Source: Trebouxia sp. TZW2008 (Eukaryota > Chlorophyta > Trebouxiophyceae > Trebouxiales > Trebouxiaceae). From it: 64,000 nt of DNA. Shown one piece after another: positions 25,270-55,400 of this stretch; the stretch's first letter is position 1; the number at the start of each line of letters is the position of its first letter. Both the position numbers and the translations under genes were made by a program. The DNA lies in contig BDIU01000098.1 of assembly GCA_002118135.1 (NCBI GenBank), positions 320 through 64,319 of the forward strand, written 5' to 3'. The notes under the pieces are model-generated. The model was not told where the DNA came from, did no database searches, and was given only the letters and a program-made list of their open reading frames with translations.

Positions 25270-28200
25270 ATGGCGTCACCCTCAGCTTCTCAGGTGTCCC
25301 TCGATGACATTCTGGAATACACAAGCAACAATGAAGTGCTGACTCCAGCAGAGCAGGCACAGCAGCTATGCGAACTTGAAGAGCCGATCCCAGCAGATCT
25401 TGCAGATCAGCTCTTCACTCCTGAAGCCCCAGCCCCTGCAGCAATCAACCCTTATGTTGGCCAGGTCCCAAACACGTATCTGTATGCCATCAGCAAGGCT
25501 GAGCTCAGCTCAAGGGCTGGTCTGCAGTATGTGCCCTTGCCTCTTCCAACACCAGCCATGCTTGAAGCAGCTGCCAGATCAGACATCTCTGAGCTGATTC
25601 CTCAAGATCACCCTGAATGGCAAAATCTGCGATCTGGTGAGACTAGTGCAAACAACTCTATTGTCTCAGGCTGTTATAACTGCATCACTTTGAACAGGTC
25701 AAATCTGTCAGGCAGTTGCATGGGCAGATTGCATCTGTGTCATTATGCTGTAACTTACATTACTTGTACCTGCTGCTGATTGATGCATCCTGCATGCAAT
25801 TGGGAATATGCAGTCTGAGTATGCACAATGATCAGCTTGATCTTCAGACACAGTGCAGGGTCACCCCTTTGTCTTGAAATCAAGGCAATGACTGTCCATG
25901 TTCACGTTTGGCTTGCTGACATGTCTCTGATTGACCAATTCGATCCTCAGACATTGTCGCTTGTTGCATCTATAGTACTTTGTCCTTTATCATGACTGCA
26001 TTGTGTACCAAGAAACTTGCCCGTGTTCCAACTGTCCGTACTCAAAGATGCCACTGCAGTCAGAACGCAGTGATAGGTTTCCAAGCGCCTTGTCCCTGCG
26101 TCGAGAATGTTCTTAGATTAAGCGTCCTTACAAAGTGGTTTTACTGTATTCTCCAAGCTCTGCTTGTCTGCAGGCAAAGTGACAGGAAGCAGCTTGGCTG
26201 AGATCCTAGGGCTGTTTGAGCCCTTGGCTGGAAGGGCCCTTGTCCAAGCAGGTGTCCACAGCAAGATGCGTGACTCTGCCAAGCTTCAAGCCAAAGTTGC
26301 CTCCCTTCAGAACCCCAGACAGGCAGCCGCTGAGGTCGATCCACAAACCCAAGTGTACTTTGACTGGGGCCACAGGCATGAGGCATGCGGCATAGTCAGC
26401 TATATCCACGCCCATAGGCAGCGCACAGTTCATGAGATTGGCTTTGTGCTGTTGGACCCAAGCCTCAAAACTTTACCTCCTGAGGTCAGGCAAGGAATTG
26501 ATCCAGCAACCTTGCCTGTGATAGGCAGCAGTCCAGACGGCATCATTACAGAGCATCCCACAACAGTAATCAATCGCCCACGCCAGCATTGGAGACAGTA
26601 CCCACCATCCATGCGGCGGGTGCTGGAGATCAAAGCCAAAACCCCTTTCAGACCCAACGTGGGTCAAGGCACCTGGACATGGCTGGGCAAGAGCTGCAAG
26701 CCCTACACCAGGATCCTGCCTCAATACTTTGCTCAAGCTCAGCTCAACATGATGGTCACAGACTCTGCCTCCTGTCATCTGCTGTGCTACACAGTCAGAG
26801 GCGGCAGCGCTGAGTTCACAATTCCCTTGCACAAGGCGTGGTGCAACCAGATGCTGCACTGGCTATCAGAGCTCAACACACAGTACATTGTCAAGGGGCT
26901 AGCACCCCCTGAGAATGTGTTCTGGGACCAGGAAGCTTACAGGGCGTTTGTGGCGCTGACTAAGAAGGCTTGTCAGAGCCTTGACAACAGTGGCGTGGCT
27001 GTGCAGTCACATCATAGCACCCAGTCCGCACCCCTTTTTTGCGCTGTGGGCACTGAGGATGTTGTGCCCAATACACCTGAGACTGGTCAGGCAAGTCAGC
27101 AGCAGCAGCAGCGGCAGCTGCAGCGCCCCGCTGGCTGGCAATTTCTGCCGCAGCAGCAGCAGGAGCATCAGCAGCCTGAGCATCAGCAGCAGCAACAGCA
27201 GCCGCAGCAACAGACTGCAATTTTGGTACCAGCAGCTTGCTTTAGTATGGCACAGGCAATGCCTGCATCTGTAGCATCCTTGCAGCTACTGTCTGCAGCC
27301 GCCATCCCCTTGCCAGATCAGGACACAGACATGCCTGATGCTGTGGCAGAGCCCCAGGGGCCCTTGCAACAGCCCCAAGGGCAACAGCCCCAACAGCAGC
27401 AGCTTCCAGGGCAGCAGCCCAAAGCGCTACAGCCCCAACAGCCTGAGTCTTCTGGCCCCATTGGGCACCACAGGCTTGTCTCTTGGATGCAGCACATCCT
27501 CCAGAAGCATTGTGTGGACCTCAGACATCTGCTGGACAGCACCTGCCAGTCTGCCTTGTCCCTGCTGGCCACATCTGATGTGATCAAGGCCTTGGAACGC
27601 ATAGCCAGGGATGTGAAGGCTGGCTGGCCGGACAACCCAAGTGCACTTGTCATGCATCGCATTCGCCACTTCAGAGCATCCCCACCACCTGTCAACACCC
27701 CTGGGGCTGCTCAGAATGGCCCTGGGGCTGCTGCAGACAGCCCTGGGAGGAGTACTACTGGACCTGGGGCTGATGCCAGGGGTGATGAGGCTTTTCCTGC
27801 TGGCCTTGGGGCTGGTGCAAGGAGCCCAGGGCGTGTTGATGCCATTCCCCAGGCTCCTGCTCAAGCGCCCAATGCTGGAGTTCCTGCTCATGCAGAGATA
27901 CAGACACCTGTGATGAAGACAAACCTTCCCGCCAGAGCCTTCAACACCGCAGCGACAGGCCAGCCTGACTCGCTCATGATGCCTCCTGCCACAGCTGCTG
28001 CATTTGTCAACAGCGTTGCTGGTGCAGCGCCTTGCACCTGGCAGGCGCTCACGGCGTCAGCATCAGCACGCATCAGCCCTAGCAGAGGCCCTATTACCCA
28101 AGATAGGCATCAGGCTGTGCATCAGACTCCAGTTCAGCGGCAGCTATGGCCTGATTCAGGCAGTGACTCAGCTAATCCGCCTGTTCTGGTTGAACTATTT

Positions 28201-28683
28201 GCTGGGTCAACAGCTGCAGATCCAATTGACCTCAACACCGTGCCCAACACTCCTTTGCAAGCTGCCACTGGCAATGAAGGTGTGCCTGTCGACGCTGCTA
28301 CCTTTGGTGCCAATAACACAGGAGTGCCCTTCAATGCAACAGCCCTCAGCACCACCTTGGTCAATGCAGCAGTTGGCTGTGCTGCTCAGCGCCCTGCCCT
28401 AGAGCCTTCTACAGATGCTTCAAGAGAAGCAAAGTTTGGAAGCAGACCTTTTCCAGCAAACATGTCAGAAGTCATTAGATATAGGCTGCTTGAGGCAACT
28501 GCCATGCATTCGGCAGATCTTAGCCCAGATGACTTTGACGCCACCATACTCATCAGGCTAGCGCACATGCCAGAATGGAAGGCTCTAAAAGTTCTGCAGC
28601 GGGTTGCAGACACATACTGGCCAGGCATTGAGAACAACACAAGGTTCTTGATGAGCATTTGCTGCAGCATGCATAAGTTGTAG
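25270..28683 (+). CDS. YqaJ / lambda-exonuclease-type nuclease with two C-terminal helical repeats
   Basis: Two exons (25270-25636 and 26174-28683) join at RSG|KVTGSS to give 958 residues from the ATG at 25270. The nuclease core starts at HPEWQNLRSGKVTGSSLAEI, the usual YqaJ opening. The PD-(D/E)XK residues are visible: Glu in GHRHEACGI (about residue 192), Asp in GSSPDGII (about 244), and Glu-x-Lys in VLEIKAK (274-276), followed by PQYFAQAQLNMMVT. Such enzymes are 5'-3' exonucleases acting in recombination or end processing. A Gln-rich stretch (about 430-470) and a Gly/Ala/Pro linker follow. Two similar helical segments (about 551-622 and 884-958; VIKALERIARDVKAGWP and ALKVLQRVADTYWP) resemble the hnRNP Q acidic domain. 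No bacterial or viral neighbours are present, so it looks like a resident eukaryotic gene. Confidence 0.82.
25975..26165 (+). repeat. MITE-like dispersed repeat, copy B
   Basis: Occupies the 3' part of the nuclease intron and ends within about 10 bp of the acceptor at 26173. It shares CATGACTGCATTGTGTACCA, GCAGTCAGAACGCAGTG, CGCCTTGTCCCTGCGTCGAG and TACTGTATT with the other copies. Confidence 0.6.
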
Positions 28684-29833
28684 AGAGTACTGTATTGGTA
28701 TATCCAGTGACAGCATTGTTTTGAAAGCGTGTGTTTCAAAACAAGGAGTTGCGTTGAAGTCAGAGTCTCCGTTATCCAAGTGTGTTTGCCACATCTAGTC
28801 CACATCCTCTTGTCAGAAGAAAAGAGTTCACACCAGCTTAAGGGTGTTGGAAAGATAGGTGTGTCATTTTGCAGTGTTTGTTGAACACAGTGGATGCAGT
28901 TGTTTGAGGAGACAAATGCTTTTTTAATGGCAAAAGCTGATTGCAACATAATTCAATATGTCAGTGAAGCTTGATCTGAGAGTAGTCTATTGAGTGGTGT
29001 AGTGCAGCATGGTTGTGAGTGACCAGCATTGTTGGTTGAGGGTTGTGCAAACCTGTAGGGCTGTACAGGCTACATCCAGATCTTCACCCGCTTTTGTACT
29101 GCAAGCATCTGTAATGTCATTGCTGAAAGTCGAAATGTGACTTGAATGTACGCACGCATGGTGAAGGCCTTCTTTGCCTTGGACACAAACTGCTAGCATA
29201 ATTGACAGACGTCAATGACAACTTGCGCTGTTCTATGTGCCACAGCAATGTTGCAGCAGCGCCTACAGCATGGCCACAGTTTCAATAGTCCCCCTTTGCT
29301 CTGTGCACCGTGCTATTGGGCCAATACAATTTTGACAAATGAGTCTGGCTAATAATCAAGTCACAAGCGCATGCTGCATGCTGCTTTATGCATGAACCAT
29401 CAGGAGGTGCAGTATGCATAGCCCGCAAAATCTGCCTGTCGGATCAGTCGGGTCTTTAAAATGTCAATTTGACCGTGGACCCCTTGTAAATTGGGTGTAA
29501 TTGGGTCTAACCTAATTTTTCAAAATGCCTGTTTTCTCAAAACTGCTTGCTTCTTCTGCCACGCACGTTTGTACGTTTGCTTGTTGATCAAGAGCGATCG
29601 TTGCGGTCAACGATCGAACGGCCGGCCGCAGGCTGCTGCTCGAGATATCTGCCGGCAGGGCAAATACGAACTGCCGCACGCTGCTCGGTCAGTCCGGATC
29701 CAAAGGCGTCTGCTTCTGTGATATGAACGCGTCTAGACAGGTAACGACCGACGAAGTCAATCGCATGTTCGCATACTAGTAGTGCAGAAAGTTTTGAAAC
29801 ATTGACGTGCTGTAGACAAGGCAGACAGCGAAG
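28684..29833. other. Intergenic region before DDM1
   Basis: About 1.15 kb holding the nuclease 3' UTR and the DDM1 promoter. I see no convincing gene. A short direct repeat (AATTGGGTGT / AATTGGGTCT) lies near 29490-29508. A CpG-rich stretch at about 29590-29770 may be the DDM1 promoter or 5' UTR. Confidence 0.35.
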
Positions 29834-36556
<6,723 letters not shown>

Positions 36557-37250
36557 TGCATTGCAGCGCCCTACGCCTGTTTTTTGAATTGTGTCGTTCT
36601 CTTGTTGAGTTGTGTCGTCGGTGCTTTTCACAGAGGCTCAGGTTGTTTACAGGTTTGCAGTTGACACCCTAGGTACAACACAGCATCTGTACAGATTCTT
36701 ACCATTGTTTGCATTCCTTAGGTACTGCTGCTAGCTGAGCTGTGTGTGCAGACTTCTCCATGCGCATTAGTCACGTGCACACTGGCAAGCTCGAAACATT
36801 TGATCCCTGATCACAAGCTGCGTACCACCTCGTGGCGGAAGTTGTTACTGTGACATGACATATGTGTAGAATTAGCATGCTTCTCACTTCAGCTTCTACA
36901 ACTCATCATACATCATGCAGCCCAAGCTTTGCAATCATGCACAAAACGCATAAGGCTGTGAGCACGTAGGAAGTGAGGTGCATTTCCAAATTAAACATGT
37001 ACATATTGGCTGAAGACAGAGCTGAATGCTGCAAACAAAAGAAAGATGGTGGTAACAGTTGCTATGAGATTACACAGAATCATTCAATGCTGAACATGCG
37101 ATTGGTCGTAGACTGTGGTAGCAATATCACTGTTGACGGAAGTCAAGCTGCTGTAGAACTTGAGTCAAACCAGCATGGGTGACAGCTGTTGTCATGAGCT
37201 GTGGCGGTCCATAGCATGCTTTTGGCCTGTGCAACACCACACAAATGTGT
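36557..37250. other. Convergent 3' region between DDM1 and GILT
   Basis: About 690 bp between two converging stop codons, presumably both 3' UTRs. The small frame at 36973-37182 shows no known domain. Confidence 0.4.
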
Positions 37251-38332
37251 TCAATGACAATGTGACAAGGCAATGCCCTCAAAGGGTATCAGCTTGTCGC
37301 ATGTGTTGGTACAAATGCGTTCCCACCTGACACCAAGGTAAGCAGCGCATATGAAAGTCTGCAGCTGGTCTAATGCGCCGCCTACTGTGATGCCATTGAC
37401 AGTCACCCAGGGAACATAAGTGTGGGGGGGTGTCAAACTGGCTGTCTCTTCAGCTGCCTGCTTCTGGAGATCATCTGCCATCTGCCCTGCAACACCCCAG
37501 AGCCTCAGACTTGAGCACATCAACACAATCAAAACAGCACATTGGAAAGCATCAGCCAAAGGAGCTCTGTGAGGCAAGTCCCAGACTGACTAGACTCTTT
37601 GACAGCACCAGCGCTGATATCGTGAATGCATGCAGAAAAGCTGGAGCAGCTAGCTTGAAAGCCAGGTGTGTGCTGCATGAGCTGCCTGCACAAGCTGGAA
37701 GGATGGTACCAGATGAGCAGTTTTGGATCGCTGCATAGTCAATGCCTGCATCTTTTGCGCATGGCTCTGCTGGCTCTAAGGGGTGAATCTTGCCAGGCCC
37801 AGGTGTTTCCAGACATTTGGCAAATGGAAACCAGACTCGCTGGTTGGGATTCAGGTGAATTGCGCAGCTCAGAATGCGATTCAGCTCACACTCCTGCTGA
37901 CCGTGTTGGCAGATAATGCCATCCTGTGTGTGGTCAGTCACGGAATTTTCCAGATACTGACAAAGCAGTATTCAAGGCTGGAGTTTGCTTTCGATGTCTT
38001 GCCTTGGTCTGCTTTGCATTGCCATATGGAATGTATCGAAAATGTGTGATGTTCATGACGCCATTGTCATATATTCTTGCAGCCGTCGTGTCCAGAAATC
38101 TCGCACAATATGGGCAAAGGGATTCACCTGCATGCCAAACAGGTTGAAAACAACAGGATGGTTGAGCTTTCACAACTGCTAAGCATACACGCCCACCGTA
38201 GAAATTGACTTGCACCAGTGGTGCTGGTGGATCTGTCTTCGCTGCGTCGTGCTGCTCGGCCAGGCACGTACAAGCTGCAAGAGTGATCAGTAGTAGCAAG
38301 AACTTCTCGCTGCAAGCTGTGTACATGCGCAT
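37251..38332 (-). CDS. GILT-family thiol reductase (OSH1-like), secreted or lysosome-like
   Basis: Four exons (38332-38197, 38127-38003, 37923-37710, 37486-37251) give 236 residues. The N-terminus (KFLLLLITLAACTCLA) is a signal peptide. The active site is VNFYGESLCPYC, with the redox pair Cys50-x-x-Cys53. The family signature C-Q-H-G-x2-E-C-x2-N-x4-C is complete (CQHGQQECELNRILSC, about residues 92-107). HTYVPWVTVNG near the C-terminus is also typical. GILT enzymes reduce protein disulphides, in animals within lysosomes; the plant relative OSH1 is a secreted or vacuolar protein. The intron after exon 2 starts with GC rather than GT (AAG|GCAAGA), because the frame into DGIICQHG requires it. 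Confidence 0.9.
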
Positions 38333-38590
38333 GTCACTGGTTCAACTGCAAGTCTCAGACTGTTTGTAGATAGTCGCAGGCCCTCACAAGCTTTGCACCC
38401 GATTTATGCAAGCGCGTAATTGCAGGCAATGTCCAAGCACACAGGTCAAAGGGTTTCGGAAGAATTGCATGCGCATGCGAGCTGGGCGAGAAACATGACT
38501 TTTACTGCGATCGCACTCGCGTCCTGTATGCATCCAACGAGCGTTTTGTTCGCAACGATTGGGCGTGATCGTGTGTGACTTGCACGACTT
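38333..38590. promoter_or_regulatory. Bidirectional promoter region, GILT / ELM2-like gene
   Basis: Only 258 bp separate the two divergent start codons. The stretch contains CpG-bearing sequence (38500-38570) and must hold both 5' UTRs and promoters. No specific element is recognised. Confidence 0.5.
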
Positions 38591-38899
38591 ATGTCTGAAA
38601 AGGTTTCGCGCACTGATTGCGGATTTTCGGAACAAACACAGCAAGCCGGCAAAGGCCCGAGTGATCACGATCACGGTACAAGCAAGCGTCCTGCTGATAG
38701 CGAGATCGATTCCGACGCCGGCAACGAGAAGCGTCCTAGGGCAGCCCCGTCCATCATACTCAACAACGCACCTCCTAGGACTACCCGCGTGGGACCGCAA
38801 TATCAGGCTGTGGTGCCTCCGTGGCCGCCCGTGTCTCAATTCAAGCCCACAAAGCTCCAGAAACCAGACGTACCTGACAGCAACACAAGCAAGCCCTGA
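38591..38899 (+). CDS. Small ELM2-like (CoREST-type) protein
   Basis: An intronless frame of 102 residues. The first two thirds are hydrophilic, with a basic patch (NEKRPRAAPS) that could be a nuclear signal. Residues about 66-78 read RVGPQYQAVVPPW, very close to the start of the ELM2 domain of CoREST-type corepressors, which binds histone deacetylases. The remainder of an ELM2 domain and any SANT domain are missing, so it is either a short peptide-motif protein or a truncated relative. The stop lies only 55 nt before the NSMAF start in another frame, so the two may share one transcript. The ELM2 link rests on about 13 residues. Confidence 0.55.
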   Translation: MSEKVSRTDCGFSEQTQQAGKGPSDHDHGTSKRPADSEIDSDAGNEKRPRAAPSIILNNAPPRTTRVGPQYQAVVPPWPPVSQFKPTKLQKPDVPDSNTSKP

Positions 38900-38954
38900 G
38901 CAGTGATCACATCTGCTGCAGTGAGCGTGCCAGATCGCTGGTTAAACGCAAGCC

Positions 38955-51959
<13,005 letters not shown>

Positions 51960-52477
51960 CACTCTGAGGGCTTGTCTGCACCCCTCCCTACATTTCAGAC
52001 GAACTTCCTCCGTATGCAGCTTTGGGGTCCTGCATCCAGACTGTTGCCGCTGAAATCATTGCAATGTTTTACCACAAGGCATCGATGCAACACTTTCTGC
52101 GCAGCACTTTCTGCCTGTATTCTACCAGACCCTTTCACTGAGTTGTCCACCACGTCATACTGCATAGCCGGATTTTGCATTTGTTTGTTGCTCAACAGTG
52201 CGCTAAGAGCCTCAGCATGAAGGGCTGTGCGACCCAATGTGTCTTTGACCTAACAGCAACATTAGCTTCAGATTCCGCTGTTGCCGATCTCTGCAAGCAC
52301 TCGAAGGCGCATTGACAAGCGAATTAGTTGCCGCTGACGTCAATCCAGTTGGCGGGTTGGCTTGCAATGTTGCAGAAGCTTGTGGCAAAGGTGATCTGAA
52401 GTAAGAGCTAGCGTGTTCCGACCTGCGGTGACGCCTTTGTAAGCGATCCAGACTGAATACCGGAGGCTTGTGGCGTC
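51960..52477. other. Intergenic region between NSMAF and ARP4, with an ankyrin-like scrap
   Basis: About 520 bp. A minus-strand frame at 52237-51995 includes LGRTALHAEALSALLSN, which resembles one ankyrin repeat, but it is only about 80 residues with no partner exons in sight. It may be a gene scrap or chance. The ARP4 promoter must also lie here. Confidence 0.35.
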
Positions 52478-55400
52478 ATGTACGGCGGAGGTAGGTCTGA
52501 GATTTCTTGCAAAGGGCGCTCAGGCGCTGGAATTCCGTTATGCAGCAAATACGCTGCTCTGCAGACGAGGTCAACGCCGTTGTGGTGGACGTGGGATCAC
52601 ACACGGTTAAGGCTGGCTTCGCCGGGGAAGATACCCCGAAGGCCTTGTTTCCATCGGTACGGCGTTTCTGCAGTGTGGACAGCACTGTGCGCCAGCTTTC
52701 TTGAGTCACCTGGCAAATTAATGCATGCTTGTGTGTCAGGTGTTAGGCCTGGTGCCAAATGACAGAGCTAATGGCGCAAGCCCAATGGACACTGATGGTG
52801 CAACTCCCAACAAGCGCAGGCGCACCAGCAACCATGTGTACACTGGCACCTCTGACGTCAACTACAGGCGGGAACACATGGAGGTCAGCAGCTGCCCTTC
52901 CATGTGCTTGTAAAACGTATCACCAGCAATTTATGTAGTTTGAGCCAGGCAGTCATCATATGAATGCAGTGATCTGCCTGCCCAAGTGACATGACTGGTC
53001 ATATGTGTGTGCAGGTAGAAGGAGCACTGCATAATGGCCTATATCAAGACATGGACATTGTGCAAGAGCTCTGGGAACACGCTTTCAAGTAAGCTCCTCA
53101 CAGGTCACTCTCAAATTCATGTATAGTGCCTTTCATGCATCTTGTTTGCAAGCTCCAGGTGCAGCTGCAGCATCAAAGATCGGCATCCAGTGATGCACAG
53201 GCTCTTCTGAAGGCATCAAACTAGCAACATACAGCTGCTGCTGCCCATCGTACTTGGCAGCAGTAGTCCATGCACACGCAACAGCTGTGATTTGATTCTG
53301 CAGTCATGATTTGACCTTTACCTATGCAAGACCAGACTTTGCAAACCATCAAGCAGAAGACATGCAAACAAACTCTGCTGTAACATGCTCAGGGACCGCC
53401 TTGTCATAGACCCAAAAGAACACCCGATTCTGTTTGCTGAGCCCACATTCAACACGAAGGCTATGCGGGAGCAGATGGTGCAGACCATATTTGAGCAGCA
53501 TGGCTGCCCAGCCATTTTCCTGGCCAAGAACGCTGTGCTCAGTTCCTTTGCCACAGGCAGACAAACTTCTCTGGTGGTGGACACTGGTCATGAAGGTGCT
53601 GTAGGTGGGCATCTTTACTTCTCGCTTAATTGATCTTGTAATGGATCTGTGACAATTTGACATGCAGTTTCTACTTAGCTTGACGTCACTGCAATACACA
53701 CATCCTGGCGCAGAACGCAGAGCTGAGTTCCTTTGCTACAGATAGGCAGACCCCCTTAGTTGCCGATGCAGTTGATGAGGTGAACGTCACTAGTCCTCGC
53801 TTACATTAGTCTTGTGATCGATTGTCTTTAAACATTTGACGTGCCATTTGTGTTCAGCTTGACACCGCTGTAATACACACATTCTGGCCAAGAATGCTGT
53901 GGTGGATTCCTTTGCTGCTGCAAGGCAAACCTCTCTAGTAGTGGACACAGGTCATGAAGGCGCGGCAGATAAGCATCAGTGCTTTTTGTTTACAACACTC
54001 CTGCTTCAAGAATGCCTGAATGTGAGTCAAAAGTTGACACACATATTTGTTCAGCTTGACTTTGTTACAAATCACTCTTTGGAGCAAAGCTGGTAACGTT
54101 AATAGAGGTGGGGATCACTCAAATAGGAATCAGCTGCCAATCCTACACATCCTGCGTCTGCCTAAAAAATCAAATGAGCAGCTTTTCAATGGCAAGCTTG
54201 AGCTGCTGAATCTGGCTCTTCAGTTGGCTGCCTTCATTAGTGGTCACTGAGCATGAAATGACCTGCACACACCATTGCACAATCACAAAACTAGTCAGCT
54301 TCATGCCTGTCCTGCTACATCAGGCCTTTGCTGCCGTGCTGTTGATGTCAATGCGTGATGTGTTACAAGTCTTACCGGCCGAGAGACGCCACAGGCTCTA
54401 CCCAAGGCAGCCTTGGAAGGCACAAATACATAAGGTACATTCTGCACCACACAGCAAGGGTCAGAAATTGAAGCAAACAAGAACATTCCAGTGTTGCAGC
54501 ATGTTGTGTGTCAAGCCTGGTGTGCTTACCTTGTCCTCAGCAAGCAGTGGCAGGTGCAGCAGAATCTCGATAGGTTCTGTGTCAGCAGCCATAACCACAA
54601 ACTCGGAGATACCACGGTTCAGTGTCTTGGTAGCTGCACGGACAATTTGGGCGTCAGCAATGGATGTCCGTGAAGCTCACAGTGAGCTAAGGGAGCAGCT
54701 GCCATACATGCAGACGTTCACCTTCATTTGCTCCCTTGCGCAGCTGCTTGTAGTTTGCGGCTTGCTGGACTATGTCCAAGATAGTATTTGTGAGCTGCAA
54801 GAGCACAAGTTCCGTGAGCACGCGCTTTCCGCTTGGTGTACATGGTAAGTGGTAGCAGAAACGGTCTTACCGTAGCGTCGGCCAATGGGTATGCCTTGGG
54901 GTTCACAGCCTCAGCCATCTGGATCACAGGCCGATCACTACCCACAGCTAGGGCTAGCGATATGTCGGGAGCTGACTTGCGCCAACAGCTTTCCGGTTCG
55001 AGCGATTGCCTGCGGCTGCAGAGCTTCGTTCGTCTCCTGTAACGCACATGACTAAGCTGTAGTCATCGGGTTTTGGCCATGCGATTTTGTTGCAACTCCT
55101 AGAAGTCATTGCCTTGCAAAGCAATTTTGCTGTTTTTTTGGGGTGTTTCCTATGTCATAGGTTGCCTTGACCTGAGTGCCGCATAGGCATTCCCCCTGAG
55201 CGGCCCACGTGATCATTGATGATTGAGGCTAAAGCATGTAAAATTCGTCTTCTCACTTGGTGTGATTGGCTGCAGTGTGTGCTGTCCATGATGGATACGT
55301 GCTTCAAAAATCCATCTCCAGGTCACCTTTGGGCGGCAGCTTGCTTTCAAAATGCATGCTGAAGGTGGCAGAATCTATACTGGCTGAGAAGAACTTCACA

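Noticed and set aside
26960..27891. Several minus-strand and alternate-frame ORFs rich in Leu, Ala or Ser
   Set aside because: Shadows of the Gln-rich and Gly/Pro-rich coding repeats of the nuclease gene.
54240..54848. 202-residue plus-strand ORF
   Set aside because: It is the antisense of SNU13 exons; the minus strand carries the conserved protein with correct splice sites.
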